Assembly (NCBI RefSeq): GCF_037042905.1
Contig: NC_087258.1
Location: forward strand, 6,178,501-6,242,500
Direction: 5' to 3'
Source: Lytechinus pictus
Lineage: Eukaryota; Echinodermata; Echinoidea; Temnopleuroida; Toxopneustidae
Length of the DNA stretch: 64,000 nucleotides
Shown here: positions 37,401 to 47,290 of the stretch, piece after piece
Position numbering within the stretch: the stretch's first letter is position 1
Layout of the letters: the number at the start of each line of letters is the position of its first letter
Made by a program: the position numbers and the translations under genes
Notes under the pieces: generated by a model
Databases searched by the model: none
What the model was told of the DNA's origin: nothing
The model's input: only the letters and a program-made list of their open reading frames with translations

Positions 37401-40400
37401 TGTCGGTCATTCGGAACCAGTGGATGTATGGGTGGCCAGACCGGTGGACAGGCTCATCTTGTTTCTATTCACTCAAAGGATGAAAATGATTTCTTATTTT
37501 CATATTTCGATACGGTCAGAAATAGACTACCGCCCTCTATCGGCCCAATCAGGGTAAGTCTCATTGAATTTGCCAAATGAGTCGAGCATGCTGATGCTCA
37601 GTCACAACAACGAAACTGTCTCCAGATCGAGCAAAGCTATACGATATTTCGAAAGGCATATTAGGCTATCGGTCGATTAAGAGTGGTTTGATTGGTGAGA
37701 CTGTACAATCACTTTTACGACATTTTTTCCCATATAATTGTGGGTCTGGATAGGTTTATTCTCAAAATGTCAATATTATTAGTAGTTTTCTAGAATCTTT
37801 GTTTTAATTTGGGTGTTTTCCCCCTTAAACTATTTTAACTGGGTTGGAAGACAAGTTTGTAGGGATTTTCCCAATAGATTCATTTAAAAGGTGATTCCCA
37901 CATTCTTGAGAAAAAATAACAATTGCAATTTGAATACAAAGTAGTAAAGTAATCAAATGACGTTCAAGGACAAGAAGTTGATTTGAATAAAAAGAGAAAA
38001 CATGCAACATACACAACATTGAAAATTTCATCAAAATCGGATGTAAAATATGAAAGTTATGACATTTTTAAGTTTCACTGAATTTCACAAAACAGTAATA
38101 TGCACATCCTGGTCGGTATGCAAATGAGGAGACTGGTGACGTCATCCACTCACTATTTCTTTTGTATTTTATTACATGAAAATAATATGAAATATTTTAA
38201 TTTTCTCCTCATTATGAAGTGAAACAATGATTAATTCCTCCCTGAACATGTGGAATTAGCATTGTTTAATACTATATGGTTCAGTCAAATTGGTACTTAT
38301 TGTCAAATCTGTAAAAAAAAAAATGAAATATTGTATAATTCAAACAATAAAAAGCAAAAGAAATAGTGAGTGGGGGACATCATTGACTGTCTCATTTGCG
38401 TGTCACTGAGTTGTGCATGCATATCACTGTTTTGTGAAAAATAAGCGAAACTTTAAAATGTCATAACTTTCTTATTTTACATCCGATTTTGATGAAAATT
38501 TCAGCGTTGTGCTAGTTTGATTTTTCTTTCTATTAAAATCAATATTGGACTTGACCTTTAAACGTGACGTTGTTACAATGGAGCGCATTGACGTTCAATG
38601 GATATTATTCCGATTTAATATTCTTTTGTTCATTTTATTTCATTTTCATTTGCATTCTTTATTCTATTCTGTTCTTCTTTTAATTCATTGTATATTTTTC
38701 ATATCGTTTTTTCGTGTATTGTTTTGTTATTTTATTTCTGATTTAAATTAACTTGTACCCAGAATATATCATAATGTACTGCTTTATCTTGTTTTAACAT
38801 CATGGAATCACTATAAAAAAACATTTTGTCGTTTTTTATGAATGAATATGCCCATGATAATGATATCAGTGAAGGGTATCTATTGATTTAGCAGGTGGGA
38901 GCAAGTGGCCAATATGCTGATGAAAATAAAAATAACATTTCAACACGGCGTCATCAGAATATTTTGATATGGAAAGGAGTGATGGTCTTTTGTTCTCAAT
39001 TAAATTAGAGAGGTGTTACAAAGTAACATGACCCCATAGAAATATATACTAATAAACTAGTAATATATCTCTATGCATGACCTAAACCTCTCATTTCATG
39101 TTTTTGTATACTCCTCTTCCTTCTTTCTTCTCTTTCTCCCTCCCCCTCTGTTTCCTCCTGTTTTACCAATTAAAAAACATATCGCTGGTCGCCCGCCCCT
39201 GCCCCCACTCCATTTCAAGTCTTTGTATACTCTTCTTTCTTTTCTCTATCCTCCCTCTCTTTACCTTCCTTTTATTTTATTTTTTTTACATTTTAATTAG
39301 AATTATATGGGCGGTCGTCCGCCCCTGCCTCCACTCCATGTATCGCCGCACATGCAATACAAATTGTGTTATGTAGGATCCTTTATAGTAAATATATTTT
39401 AACAAGTGGAATGCCTCTGGCGGTCTCACCTGCATCACGCGATTCAATATAGCAGCAGTGCTGACTTTGAAAACTACTATCAAATAATTATTCACAAAAA
39501 ACACCATTCATAATAATGAAACAATACTACGTTCATACATTTGACCTTGATCATGTGACCTAGAACTTGCCAGTGAAACTTGATTACCCCTATATCCACA
39601 TTTTATACACTATATCTATAAAATTTGAAAGTAATGACAGCAATCTAATAATTACCTCTAAAATGGCCAAAGTTCAATGACCTTACATGACCTTTGACCG
39701 TGATCATGTGACGCGAAACTTGCACAGGATGTTCAGTGTTACTTGATTACTCTTATGTCCAAGTGTCATGAATCAGATCCATAAACTTTTAAAGTTATGA
39801 TGGTAATTCAACAGATACCCCCATTATGGCCAAAGTTCATTGACTTTTGACCTTGGTCATGTGATCTGAAATGCGCACAGGATGTTCAGTGATACTTGAT
39901 TACTCTTATGTCCAAGTTTTATGAACTAGACCAATAAACTTTCAAAGTTATGATGGTAATTCAACAAATACCCCCAAATTGGCCAAAGTTCATTGACCTT
40001 TGACCTTAATCATGTGACCTGAAACTTGCACAGGATGTTCAGCGATACTTGATTACTCTCATGTCCAAGCTTCATGAATCAGATCCATAAACTTTCAAAG
40101 CTATGATGGTAATTTAACAGATACCCCCAATTTGGCCAAAGTTCATTGACCCTAAATGACCTTTGACCTTGGTCATGTGACGTGAAACTCAAGCAGTATG
40201 TTCAGTAATACTTGATTAACCTTATGTCCAAGTTTCATGAACCAGGTCTATATATTTCCTAAGTTATGATGACATTTCAAAAACTTAACCTTAGGTTAAG
40301 ATTTTGATGTTGATTCCCCCAACATGGTCAAAGTTCATTGACCCTAAATGACCTTTGACCTTGGTCATGTGACCTGAAACTCAGGCAGGATGTTCAGTAA

Positions 40401-41785
40401 TACTTGATTAATCCTATGGCCAAGTTTCATGAACTAGGTCCATATACTTTTTAAGTTATGCCGTCATTTCAAAAACTTAACCTTAGATTAAGATTTGGTG
40501 TTGACGCCGCCGCCGTCGGAAAAGCGGCGCCTATACAGTGCGTATCAAAAAAAAAGTTTACACTTTGAAAAAGCCCTGGGAATTTAAAAATATACAACAT
40601 GTGGGTAATTTTTTCACATATAATCTTGGGTTTGGGTCTCATCTATCCAATGAAAGTAAAAGTTTTGACAGAATGTTACACTTGAGTGAGCACTGTCCAT
40701 TTTTGTAAAGCTCGCAGAAATCTGTTGGCGCAGAAATGCTCATTTTCACGCTGTGTCAAAGGGAAAGGGCAAAATCAAACTTACCCTGCCGAACATTTCT
40801 CATACATTTCCCTTGCACTTTTAGTCAATTGAAATAAAACGGATACATTCAAGTATTTTGTAACAATTTTGCCACCCAAATTGAAATTTCAACACTTAAT
40901 AGGCGCAACCTTTACCCTTTTTGTGCCAGCTGGATCTGAAGACATAACTGAATCTGAAAAAAGTTTATGTTAGACATCTCCATGCAGCATTTTTTCACTA
41001 AGTTTTTATCATTTAAAGTGGGTTGCAATGCACTCTTCGAAGTGTTTTGGGCAAGGAAACAAGTTAAAAGGGGTATAAGATATCTTCAAATCAATTTTAC
41101 TAGATAATTCCACATGTTCTTCATGATTAAGGTCTGCTTTTATTCGCATAACTATTTCAAAGTTCTGCGCAAATTATTTTTCACCTACTTTTCAAAAGTA
41201 AGTGGTGCTCACTCAAGCGGAAATATTTTTCGACAGTTATATCGTCATATGCTTAAATGGATCTGTTCCAATGATAAAATGTGGAAAAATCTTCAGGATA
41301 TTACAAATGTATAATTTTACAGGATTTTTCCTAAGTGTAAACTTTTTTTGATACGCACTGTAGTCTCACTCTGCTATGCAGGTGAGACAAAAATGACGTT
41401 GGTGTATTAAGCATGTTAAAATGAACAAGAATATTAACAGAAAGGTATTCGGTCTCCACCTAAAATATGACCTACTTGAACTCTAATTATAGGACGTCCC
41501 TTGTCACCTTTAATTACAATATCGATTTTCCTTTTATCTTTTCCGTCACAGGATGAGCGTCTATGGCTCGGTTTGAGTGACAAAAAGCAGGAAGGATTCT
41601 GGACGTGGTCGGATGGATCAAGTCTTGACTTCGCCAACTGGAGAGCCGGCGAACCCAACAACAACGGTGGCAACGAGGACTTCGCGCAGATGAGCGTCGA
41701 GATCAACCACGAAGGGAAATGGTTCGATATGACGGACGCGCACGGGGACTACATTGTCCATTTCATCTGTAAAATGGCTCGATAA
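18815..41785 (+). CDS. Secreted C-type lectin, single CTLD, 3 exons
   Basis: Predicted secreted carbohydrate-binding protein of 188 residues. Exons 18815-18951, 37358-37553 and 41552-41785 join in frame (567 nt); all introns are GT-AG and the phases match. A hydrophobic signal peptide spans about residues 1-23. The lectin domain then has the long-form N-terminal pair (Cys33 and Cys44 in [12 protein letters not shown]), Cys61 in [16 protein letters not shown], the core LWLGLSD, the EPN sugar-specificity motif (145-147), GGNEDF, WFD at the place of WND, and the terminal Cys184 in FICK. EPN normally predicts mannose-type ligands with calcium (family knowledge). Odd points: the inner disulfide pair is missing, there are extra cysteines at 31, 32 and 69, and there is a Gly-rich insert ([13 protein letters not shown]). 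No Pro-rich repeats of spicule matrix proteins are seen. A role in immunity is only inference. Confidence 0.92.
19786..19888. mobile_element. Short MITE, TA-flanked, 'cagtcac' ends, copy 1
   Basis: TA CAGTCACATCGACGAAACC at the left and an inverted GATGTGTGACTG TA at the right. Copies of the same family are at 21914-22008, 36094-36197 and 37599-37703. TA flanks suggest Tc1/mariner-type mobilisation (inference). Confidence 0.7.
20695..20750. repeat. (GAA)n-rich simple repeat
   Basis: Purine-only AAGAAGAAGAGGAAGAAG-type tract within the long lectin intron 1. Confidence 0.85.
21325..21520. repeat. (TTCA/TTTA)n degenerate repeat
   Basis: Interspersed TTCATTCATTTATT motifs in lectin intron 1, broken by a 25 bp duplication around TGATAGAAAA. 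Confidence 0.6.
21914..22008. mobile_element. Short 'cagtcac' MITE, copy 2
   Basis: CACCACGACGAAACTGTCTCC at the left with the inverted GGTCTGGAATCGG and GTTGTGACTG at the right. Confidence 0.6.
22065..22200. repeat. (AAT)n/(GATAAT)n simple repeat
   Basis: Nearly uninterrupted ATAATAATAATGATAATA tract; any open frame on it is low-complexity. Confidence 0.85.
22325..22470. repeat. CA/ACAC-rich simple repeat
   Basis: Clusters of ACACACACAC interspersed with CACGCA, CACCAAC and CCCACACA. Confidence 0.75.
23976..24366. repeat. Dispersed repeat with inverted ends
   Basis: The left end CACTTAAAGGTATTG and the right end (CAATCACTTTAAGCGG read leftward) are weakly inverted copies. A GGCGTCTACAAGACGCC hairpin lies at about 24134. 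No coding potential. Confidence 0.4.
25081..25114. repeat. (TA)n microsatellite, left of SINE
   Basis: 34 bp of pure TA. A similar run lies at 25432-25467, with a tRNA-like SINE between them. Confidence 0.95.
25262..25467 (+). mobile_element. tRNA-derived SINE ending in (TA)n
   Basis: Plus strand: TGGTCTCGTGGTTAAGG (A-box-like) then GGTTCAATTCC (B box) 36 nt on, a body of about 100 nt and a TA-dinucleotide tail. The acceptor arms do not pair, so it is unlikely to be a functional tRNA gene. Confidence 0.7.
25548..25700. repeat. 'gtttaaacaac' foldback relative
   Basis: Inverted ends CTCGTTGTTTAAGACTGTCA and TGACATGCTTAATCAACC with TGTTTAAACT-type interior, related to 17145-17396. The ACTGTCACTCCAACAA/TTGTTAGAGTGACA pair is clear. 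Confidence 0.55.
27240..28172 (-). other. Unassigned region with open minus-strand frames
   Basis: Three short open frames on the minus strand (28172-27894, 27843-27616, 27422-27240). The first is GC-richer and reads [20 protein letters not shown]; shortly downstream a second, out-of-frame copy of the motif reads [15 protein letters not shown] do not recognise a family. It may be a decayed retrocopy or part of an old repeat: splice sites are weak and no start is convincing. A half copy of the 'tagaccaaatgg' family overlaps at 27530-27690. Confidence 0.25.
28340..28948. mobile_element. Long-TIR MITE with TTAA flanks, family 1 copy A
   Basis: TTAA then AGGACAAGTCCACCCC at the left; GGGGTGGACTTGACCT then TTAA at the right. 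Arms of more than 120 bp contain TTTCATCAAAATCGGATGTA in inverted order. TTAA target duplication points to piggyBac-type mobilisation (inference). Copies at 37963-38562 and 42351-42683. Confidence 0.85.
29470..29732. mobile_element. Perfect 228 bp palindrome plus tail, with 12 bp TSD
   Basis: 29470-29697 is an exact palindrome (two 114 bp arms, centre GAATTC at 29581-29586). It is followed by a unique 35 bp tail to 29732 and the whole is bracketed by AGAATAAGTGTC at 29458-29469 and 29733-29744. Each arm contains GGTCCT-GAAA-AGGACC and CGACAAG...CTTGTCGAAACGTC. Inverted halves, a tail of about 35 bp and a variable TSD recall Penelope-like element termini. Confidence 0.85.
30046..30212. mobile_element. 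Palindromic MITE, 'cggccc' family, copy 2
   Basis: TTCATAAAGCAGTTCGTATG at the left and CATACGAGCAGCTTTATTAA at the right. The arms continue with TTAAGAGTGACTTTAAGAAC in inverted order around a spacer of about 50 bp. Confidence 0.8.
31945..32040. repeat. Interstitial telomere-like TTAGGG stretch
   Basis: GATTAGGGTTAGGGTTGCCC followed by scattered TTAGG, TTTAGGGTAGGG and CTAGGGTT, a degenerate (TTAGGG)n tract in lectin intron 1. Confidence 0.6.
32363..32441. repeat. (GAAT)n / (GATA)n microsatellite
   Basis: About 60 bp of GAATGAAT followed by four GATA units. It makes long Ile/His/Ser-type open frames on the minus strand that are not genes. Confidence 0.95.
34315..34470. repeat. (ATT/ATC)n simple repeat
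   Basis: ATTATTATCATTATTATCA-type tract over about 150 bp. Confidence 0.85.
36094..36197. mobile_element. Short 'cagtcac' MITE, copy 3
   Basis: GTCACACCAAGCAAATCCGA at the left and the inverted GGAATCGGTTTCGTTGGTGT at the right: the best preserved arms of the family. Confidence 0.75.
37201..37258 (+). pseudogene. Decayed partial copy of lectin exon 2
   Basis: About 58 nt that align closely to positions 37371-37422 of the real exon: GTAAAnACATGGCTTGAAG, then a 6 nt in-frame duplication, then TTTTTCTGTCGG, then a stretch ending in AGTGG with a 1 nt shift. In the matching frame it reads [16 protein letters not shown] and soon stops. No acceptor precedes it and the 3' half of the exon is missing, so it cannot be spliced in as lectin sequence. 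Confidence 0.8.
37358..37553 (+). CDS. C-type lectin exon 2
   Basis: 196 nt between ttaaacag and AGG|GTAAGT. It encodes [20 protein letters not shown], a Gly-rich insert with an extra cysteine (69), [14 protein letters not shown] and a loop rich in Pro/Arg. A decayed partial copy lies 170 bp upstream. Confidence 0.92.
37599..37703. mobile_element. Short 'cagtcac' MITE, copy 4
   Basis: CAGTCACAACAACGAAACTG at the left and ATTGGTGAGACTG TA at the right, 46 bp after the donor of lectin exon 2. Confidence 0.6.
37963..38562. mobile_element. Long-TIR MITE, family 1 copy B
   Basis: Same body as 28340-28948 (TTTCATCAAAATCGGATGTA, CACATCCTGGTCGGTATGCA), right end GGACTTGACCT TTAA, left end slightly decayed. 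It lies in lectin intron 2. Confidence 0.85.
39400..41389. mobile_element. Composite minisatellite element A with nested insertion
   Basis: Short terminal inverted repeats GTCTCACCTGCAT (39425) and ATGCAGGTGAGAC (to 41388) enclose about six diverged units of roughly 165 bp with TGACCTTTGACCTTGGTCAT and GTCCAAGTTTCATGAACTAG, then a GCCGCCGTCGG-AAAAGCGGCGCC hairpin near the right end. The design recalls pearl/Tsp-like elements of marine invertebrates (from memory, not checked). A TA-flanked element sits inside at 40536-41360. Confidence 0.8.
40536..41360. mobile_element. TA-flanked TIR element, copy 1 (nested)
   Basis: Ends CAGTGCGTATCAAAAA and inverted TTTTTTGATACGCACTG, extended by AAGTTTACACTT. 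TA is duplicated on both sides (40534-40535, 41361-41362). The intact second host copy shows the unoccupied sequence CCTATAGTCTC. Inner inverted pair CTTGAGTGAGCAC/GTGCTCACTCAAG. Mariner-like by end and TSD; no transposase seen. Confidence 0.88.
41552..41785 (+). CDS. C-type lectin exon 3 (EPN, calcium site)
   Basis: 234 nt after the acceptor cgtcacag. It encodes [35 protein letters not shown] and HFICKMAR with stop TAA at 41783-41785. Base composition is clearly GC-richer than the flanking intron. Canonical CTLDs have cysteines after GGNED and after WND; here they are Phe155 and absent. Confidence 0.95.
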   Translation, partial: DERLWLGLSDKKQEGFWTWSDGSSLDFANWRAGEPNNNGGNEDFAQMSVEINHEGKWFDMTDAHGDYIVHFICKMAR

Positions 41786-41813
41786 AAGTAGTTCCGACCT
41801 AAAGAAGACTTTA

Positions 41814-42111
41814 GCGAGTTTTCACAATCGCGACGGGGACGGATTCTACAACGGTAGAACATCTTTTTGAATTTGTCCGCCAAATCGCAATGAACAGCTT
41901 AGAGGTCTTTGTCGAAAATTGGTGAACGGGGAAAGCTGATCGTCCTAAATTTCGGAGCTGACGAAAAATTGCAGTATCTCGTTCGTCCAGAGTCCAGGAC
42001 AAAACTGTTTCGATTCACCGATTTTCGACAGACTGCTTTGTCATGATGGGCTTTTGACAGTAGACGTTCTATGTTGTAGAATCCGTCCCGTCGTGATTGC
42101 GAAAACTCCGT
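41814..42111. mobile_element. MITE just downstream of the lectin stop codon
   Basis: TA, GCGAGTTTTCACAATCGCGA at the left, inverted GTGATTGCGAAAACTCC TA at the right; also GGACGGATTCTACAAC against GTTGTAGAATCCGTCC. It starts 29 bp after the stop, so it may be part of the 3' UTR. Confidence 0.8.
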
Positions 42112-42350
42112 ATACTATGAATACATAGTCCGTTCCATTAGGGAGCTCACGATCAGCAACGGTACCTGTTTTGGAGACGGTAGCTTGGAGAGCTGTCAAA
42201 AATGTAATCGAATATCTCTTCTGCGCATGCGGAGATGCTGAATGCTTTTCGTCTTTTAAATGATTTCTATGACATGATCATTCAGAATGATCAGCCAAAA
42301 TTGGTTTTGTGGAAAGAACAACTCGGTTCTCTTTGGAAAGCCCACGCGTA

Positions 42351-42683
42351 CAGGACAAGTTCAATCCAAAAATAAGTTAATGAATAAAGAATAAAAAGCA
42401 AAATCCAACAAGCTTATACTGACATTTTCATCAAAATCGGATGTAAGATAAGAAGTTACGACATTTTAAAGTTTCGCTTAATTATTGACGGACATCATCG
42501 ACTCTCTCATTTGCATGTTACTGAGTTGTGCATATAAATGTTCTGTGAAAAAATATTCATATATCTGAACTGTCATTAATTTATTTCACATCCGATTTTG
42601 ATGGAATTTTCAGCATTATGCCTCTTCGATTTGTCTGGATTGATCGAAATAAACAATTTTCTGGGATGAACCTGACCTTTCAA
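42351..42683. mobile_element. Long-TIR MITE, family 1 copy C (deleted)
   Basis: Keeps both ends (CAGGACAAGTTCAATCC and the inverted GGGATGAACCTGACCT) and TTTTCATCAAAATCGGATGT, but lacks about half of the interior. Confidence 0.7.
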
Positions 42684-43339
42684 TTATGAAGTCAAATTAT
42701 TGACCGTAAAACCGTTATGTAACTTATTTTGTGTTTAAAACTGACACCCCTCCCCCATCACTTGTTTCCGCTTGGTACTGAATTGAAATTGGAATAAATC
42801 TAGGTCGTGATAATGATGTTTATTTCCTTTAATGAATTTCACTTTTCGTCAGGCGTATCATAATATTTGATTCCGATTATTTTTTACAATAGTTTTGTTA
42901 ACATGTTTCAAATAAACAAATTAGTTAAATAATCTAGTACTTGAATATGTAGTAAATGGACAAGATATATATTCTGAAACGGTGGCGAAAATATTTGTTC
43001 AGGTAGAGTCTGGTACCTAAGGTCGTTGAAGAATTGGTGCAATATATAATCTTTAATATAATTCAGTGTGCAATAAAGTGTGCAATACAAGTTCAAGTAT
43101 TCGTTATCATCAGGGCATTAAATAACACAATAAATGTACCACGATACACAAATTATTTATTTGGTTTCCATTTTAGTTTCACTTACTCTCCTAAAAACTA
43201 ACGAAGTAGAATGCAGAAATGTCATCATATATATAATTAGCATATCGCTGTTTGTATAAATTGTGTCCCAATTTGTTTTCATATTACGAATGATTCATGC
43301 CGATTAGCAAATTCCCTTTCTTTACAAAAAAAAAAAGTT

Positions 43340-43680
43340 TATGGATAGAAAAAAAAAGTTGGTCATGTTTGTAGCATAATATATCTTGTAAAATATAGAT
43401 GCATATTTGAGTATATTGTGTATTACCCCGGAGCATAAAATTCACCCGTCTTCTTTAAAAAAAAATTGACATATATTACGTTTCCAAAAAAATGAATGCT
43501 CGAAGCATAATATGGATATCTTATTTTTTTTAATGCAAAAATATGAATGTACGGTATGTCACCTGCATAACAAGGTACCCTTTTTCTTTACAAAAAAATG
43601 TACATTTATGTAAAAAGGAATGCTTGTAGCATAATATGAATATCTTGTAAAATATCGATGCAAATTTCAAGTGTACTAGA
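43340..43680. repeat. Three-unit degenerate tandem repeat, about 125 bp
   Basis: GTAGCATAATAT..ATCTTGTAAAATAT..GATGCA recurs at about 43371, 43500 and 43628 with intervening poly(A) tracts. Confidence 0.65.
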
Positions 43681-43754
43681 TGTGTGATATTTTTTCTGTC
43701 CTTTGTTTTCAGTATTGTGTGGTTGTAATAATTGGAGAATCCAATTGGAGTTTA

Positions 43755-44180
43755 ATGGGGTACTCTGGGCTGATGTTATCATATCTAACATCTATTTCAG
43801 AGAGCAAGCGGGTGAAAATTCCATTAAAATCTGATAACAAATAACAAAGTTATTGAATTTACAATTTTAAGCAATATTTCATTAAAACGGTTACATGTAT
43901 ATGCATTCTGTCATGAATATGCAATAGGTGTGCTGGCGATGTCATTTCCACACTTTCTATTTTATAAAACGTTACTACATGAAATCATAATTTTTGTCAT
44001 ATGCTCATGTCTCCGCTGGAATAAAATAAGTTTCGGCAATCATTATCATACACATTAAATCGGAAATCATTCCAATTTGTATCATTCCTGGAAGACAAAA
44101 TGTGAATGAATACAATGTCATACATTTAAATACAAAAGAATAAGTGGGGTTATGACATCATCTGCTTGCTTACTGCACAT
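43755..44180. mobile_element. Long-TIR MITE family 2, left-part copy
   Basis: GGGGTACTCTGGGCTGATG, then GAAAATTCCATTAAAATCTG, AACAAATAACAAAGTTATTG and GCAATATTTCATTAAAAC, matching one arm and the middle of 56211-56799. The right terminus is missing. Confidence 0.6.
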
Positions 44181-46129
44181 TCATGAAGTATTATTATAAA
44201 TCACAAATATCAAACGTAACATTCATAACACAAAAATGCGAGCATTTCTAGGTTCTAAACTTTTCAGAAGTTTTATTGTTTGTATAGGTGCTATATGTAA
44301 TGTTTGAGCTTAAAATAATGATTAACAGTGCATTCAATGAATGTCTTTGCAAGATTAAAAAAAAAATGGAAATACACATCACTTTGAAATGATTTGACAG
44401 TTTTCATACAACAAAATGAAAATTATTTTCATTCTCGGACAGTCTTGAACACAAAATGAAATTATAAATCATATCACTGTAAAAGTTACATGATTAAAAG
44501 AGTATTCATAGAAAGATAAACATAACAGGTAGTGGCACTTTAACAATGGCATTATGGCAATAGAAATATGAAATATATAGTAATTCAGAATCATTGGAAA
44601 GAATAAAGCATAGTCGAGTCAATTAAATAAAATCAAATGAATTCCTTATTCTTAGCTTCACATCATAGAAATGAGAAATACAGCATGCAAGCTACAATCA
44701 AATCATTACAATATTATGACATTATGTATCATAATAAAATCATATCAAGGCAAGGGCAAAAAGGGAATTGACATTTAGAAAAATCCTTAATTTTTTCATC
44801 TTGTCATTTGGCCTTTAAAATTGGAATAACAAAATTTGAAGATTGCATCACTGCTACATTATTACCCCTTTTAAAAAGAAGAAATCATATCCAGAAATGA
44901 TGGTACATAATATTCTACATAATGAACTAAATGTGTAACACCCATAGAAAGTTTCAAAAAAATAATTTAAGAAAAGAGAAAATTATTTGTGCACATTCTG
45001 TGAGAAGTAGAAACATAACCAAAAATGGCGAGAAATACCGGCTTATAATTTTGGAGTGTGAGAGACAGCTTATACCACTCACTGTTCTAGTAGAGTAATT
45101 TAGTTTTAGCAAATTTGATGAGCTTAAAAATTTTCTTATTACAATACACAAACCCCAAAGAAAATTCACTGTACTTTTAACTAATATCAATTCATTAACT
45201 TATAATATTTGAAGAAAAGGGTACTCAAAATAAATATCTCCCTGCTCAGTCAAATGTTTGTGGGGGAAAATCTCACAAAATTAAAAACACAACTCAAAGT
45301 ATTTTCTCTCAAGTTCAACTCCATTCTATTTTAAATTAGCACAGAGTAGTCTTCAATTATTCACATGATTTCATTTAAAGAATAAAGTACAATGACATTT
45401 GTCCTGCACCTGCAGTAGTAATTCTAACAGACGATAATGCTGGAACACTTTTGGCCCATCTTAGTATAGTAGAGATACCATCTTAGTTCATTTTTAGAGA
45501 AGCCCAAAATAACTGCCTATAACCTTTACAATTTCCTTCTGCTTTTCCTCCATATTTTTTTTTCTTCTTTATTCCACTCTCTAATGAAAGAAAAAGCATG
45601 ATTCACGCAGGAAAAGAGAACAAATCCGAAACCTTGGAACAATGAATGCACAAAGTCAATGAATAACAGTTACATGGTGAGAACATCAGAGGAGTACTTT
45701 CATGAGAAGTACAGTCCCTGAGTTTCACTGTTATAGGCTACTGAAAGCCTAGCATCTGATTGGTTCAGAGCAAAAGAGTCAGTGGAAACCACTCCTCCCA
45801 GGGAGCTAACCTTGTAAACAGCATTATATTGTATTTCAGGATCTGAAAACGGATATACCATAATAAGAAATCTGTGTTTTCTTTCCTTCCTGTGATAGGC
45901 ATACATAATTTTTGGTGAAACAATCCCCCCTCTTCCCCCATGAATAAATCAATTATTTAAAAGTATGATGAAACCTGCATTATCTTGGACAAAAACAAAA
46001 CAGAAGAGGGGGGGTCAGTAAATTACTGCTAAAAACATCTGACAAAGTGCAGTGATGCACTTATGACACTGGAGAAGAGGCATTTATGCCCAAAAAAAAT
46101 AATAGAACCCATATTCTGAAATCTAGCTA

Positions 46130-47290
46130 AACGTAACCCTAAAAGGACTGAAGCGTCGAGGGGGGGCATCACAGACCCCCCTAGACGCTTCACGCGATAT
46201 TTCCGAAACGCAAAAAGATAGCGCCGCAAAATTTCATGACTATTTTTCTTTGAAGTCTCGCGCAACTTTTGAGACCAAATTCGTGACATACGGGTATAGC
46301 ATCGCGACGTCATGTCACGTGTTAGATGAAATTCATAAAAGAAATACATAATTCTAAAAACAAAGAAATACATAAGGAAAAAATTGGCTCTTGAAATTTT
46401 TCTTTATGGAAACCTTTAAATTAGATTACAAAGATGGCATCTGCCAAAAAAAGAAGAAAATTTGAAATGAATTTGGGTATCAAAAATGCAAATAATGTTT
46501 TTCATGAATAAATTTTCATATTTTATTCATAATAAATGAAAAATAATTTTTCAGATTTTTTTTTTTTAAATTAGCTAGTAGTTTATGTGGTAAAGAATGT
46601 GCGTGCCATACTTCGGCGCAATCGCGCAAACGGCGGCCAAGATCAGAAGGGGGGCCATCATGTCCCCCCCCCCAGTCTCAATACATCTCAAATAGCCCCG
46701 GGGGGGGGGGGCCACTTCCATTGAGGAGTGGATACCATGCGCGACCATGGGGTCTCGAAAAGCACCTGCCCTAAACACGTATTTTCCATATTCTGAAATG
46801 CACCCCTTATTGGTGTTTAAAACCCTACCCTTAACAAGTACTGGAAACAAAACAATACTCTTGGCAAGTATTCCCTGAATTGACCCCCTAAACAAGTACA
46901 ACAATATTTTTATTGTTATGTGCACTGTCGTCGGTTTTACTTGATTGGGTTTAGTACAGCCCCTGCACCTCCCACATCTCGCGCAAAATCATACTCTAAA
47001 CACGTAGTGTTGACTCTCAGGGCGAAAAGTACATCCTTTATAAAACATTTTAGTTTTATAATTTTTTACACCCTCGCAAATTTGACCCTAAACACGTAGC
47101 TTTCCTAGCGAAAATAGATACCCTTTTTTCATTATTTTAGTGTTTTTGACACCCTTATTACCTTACGTACGTAACGTGCCCTATCTTGAAAAAGACATCC
47201 TTTTTACGTGTTTTTTTGGTCGCGCATGGTATCCACTCGCCAATGTAAGCGGCCCCCCGGGCAAATAGCCCAGTCCTTTTAGGGTTAAAC
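46130..47290. mobile_element. Nested inverted-repeat element, GC-rich arms
   Basis: Outer pair ACCCTAAAAGGACTG (46136) and CAGTCCTTTTAGGGTT (47271). Inner pair GAGTGGATACCATGCGCGAC (46727) and inverted TGGTCGCGCATGGTATCCAC (47219), each followed outward by G- or C-runs. The interior has repeated TAAACACGTA units. A further hairpin GAAGCGTC..GACGCTTC is at 46151-46191. Confidence 0.7.

Noticed and set aside
46029..46925. Minus-strand frames of 114-116 codons
   Set aside because: They lie within the nested inverted-repeat element and show no domain or splice context.
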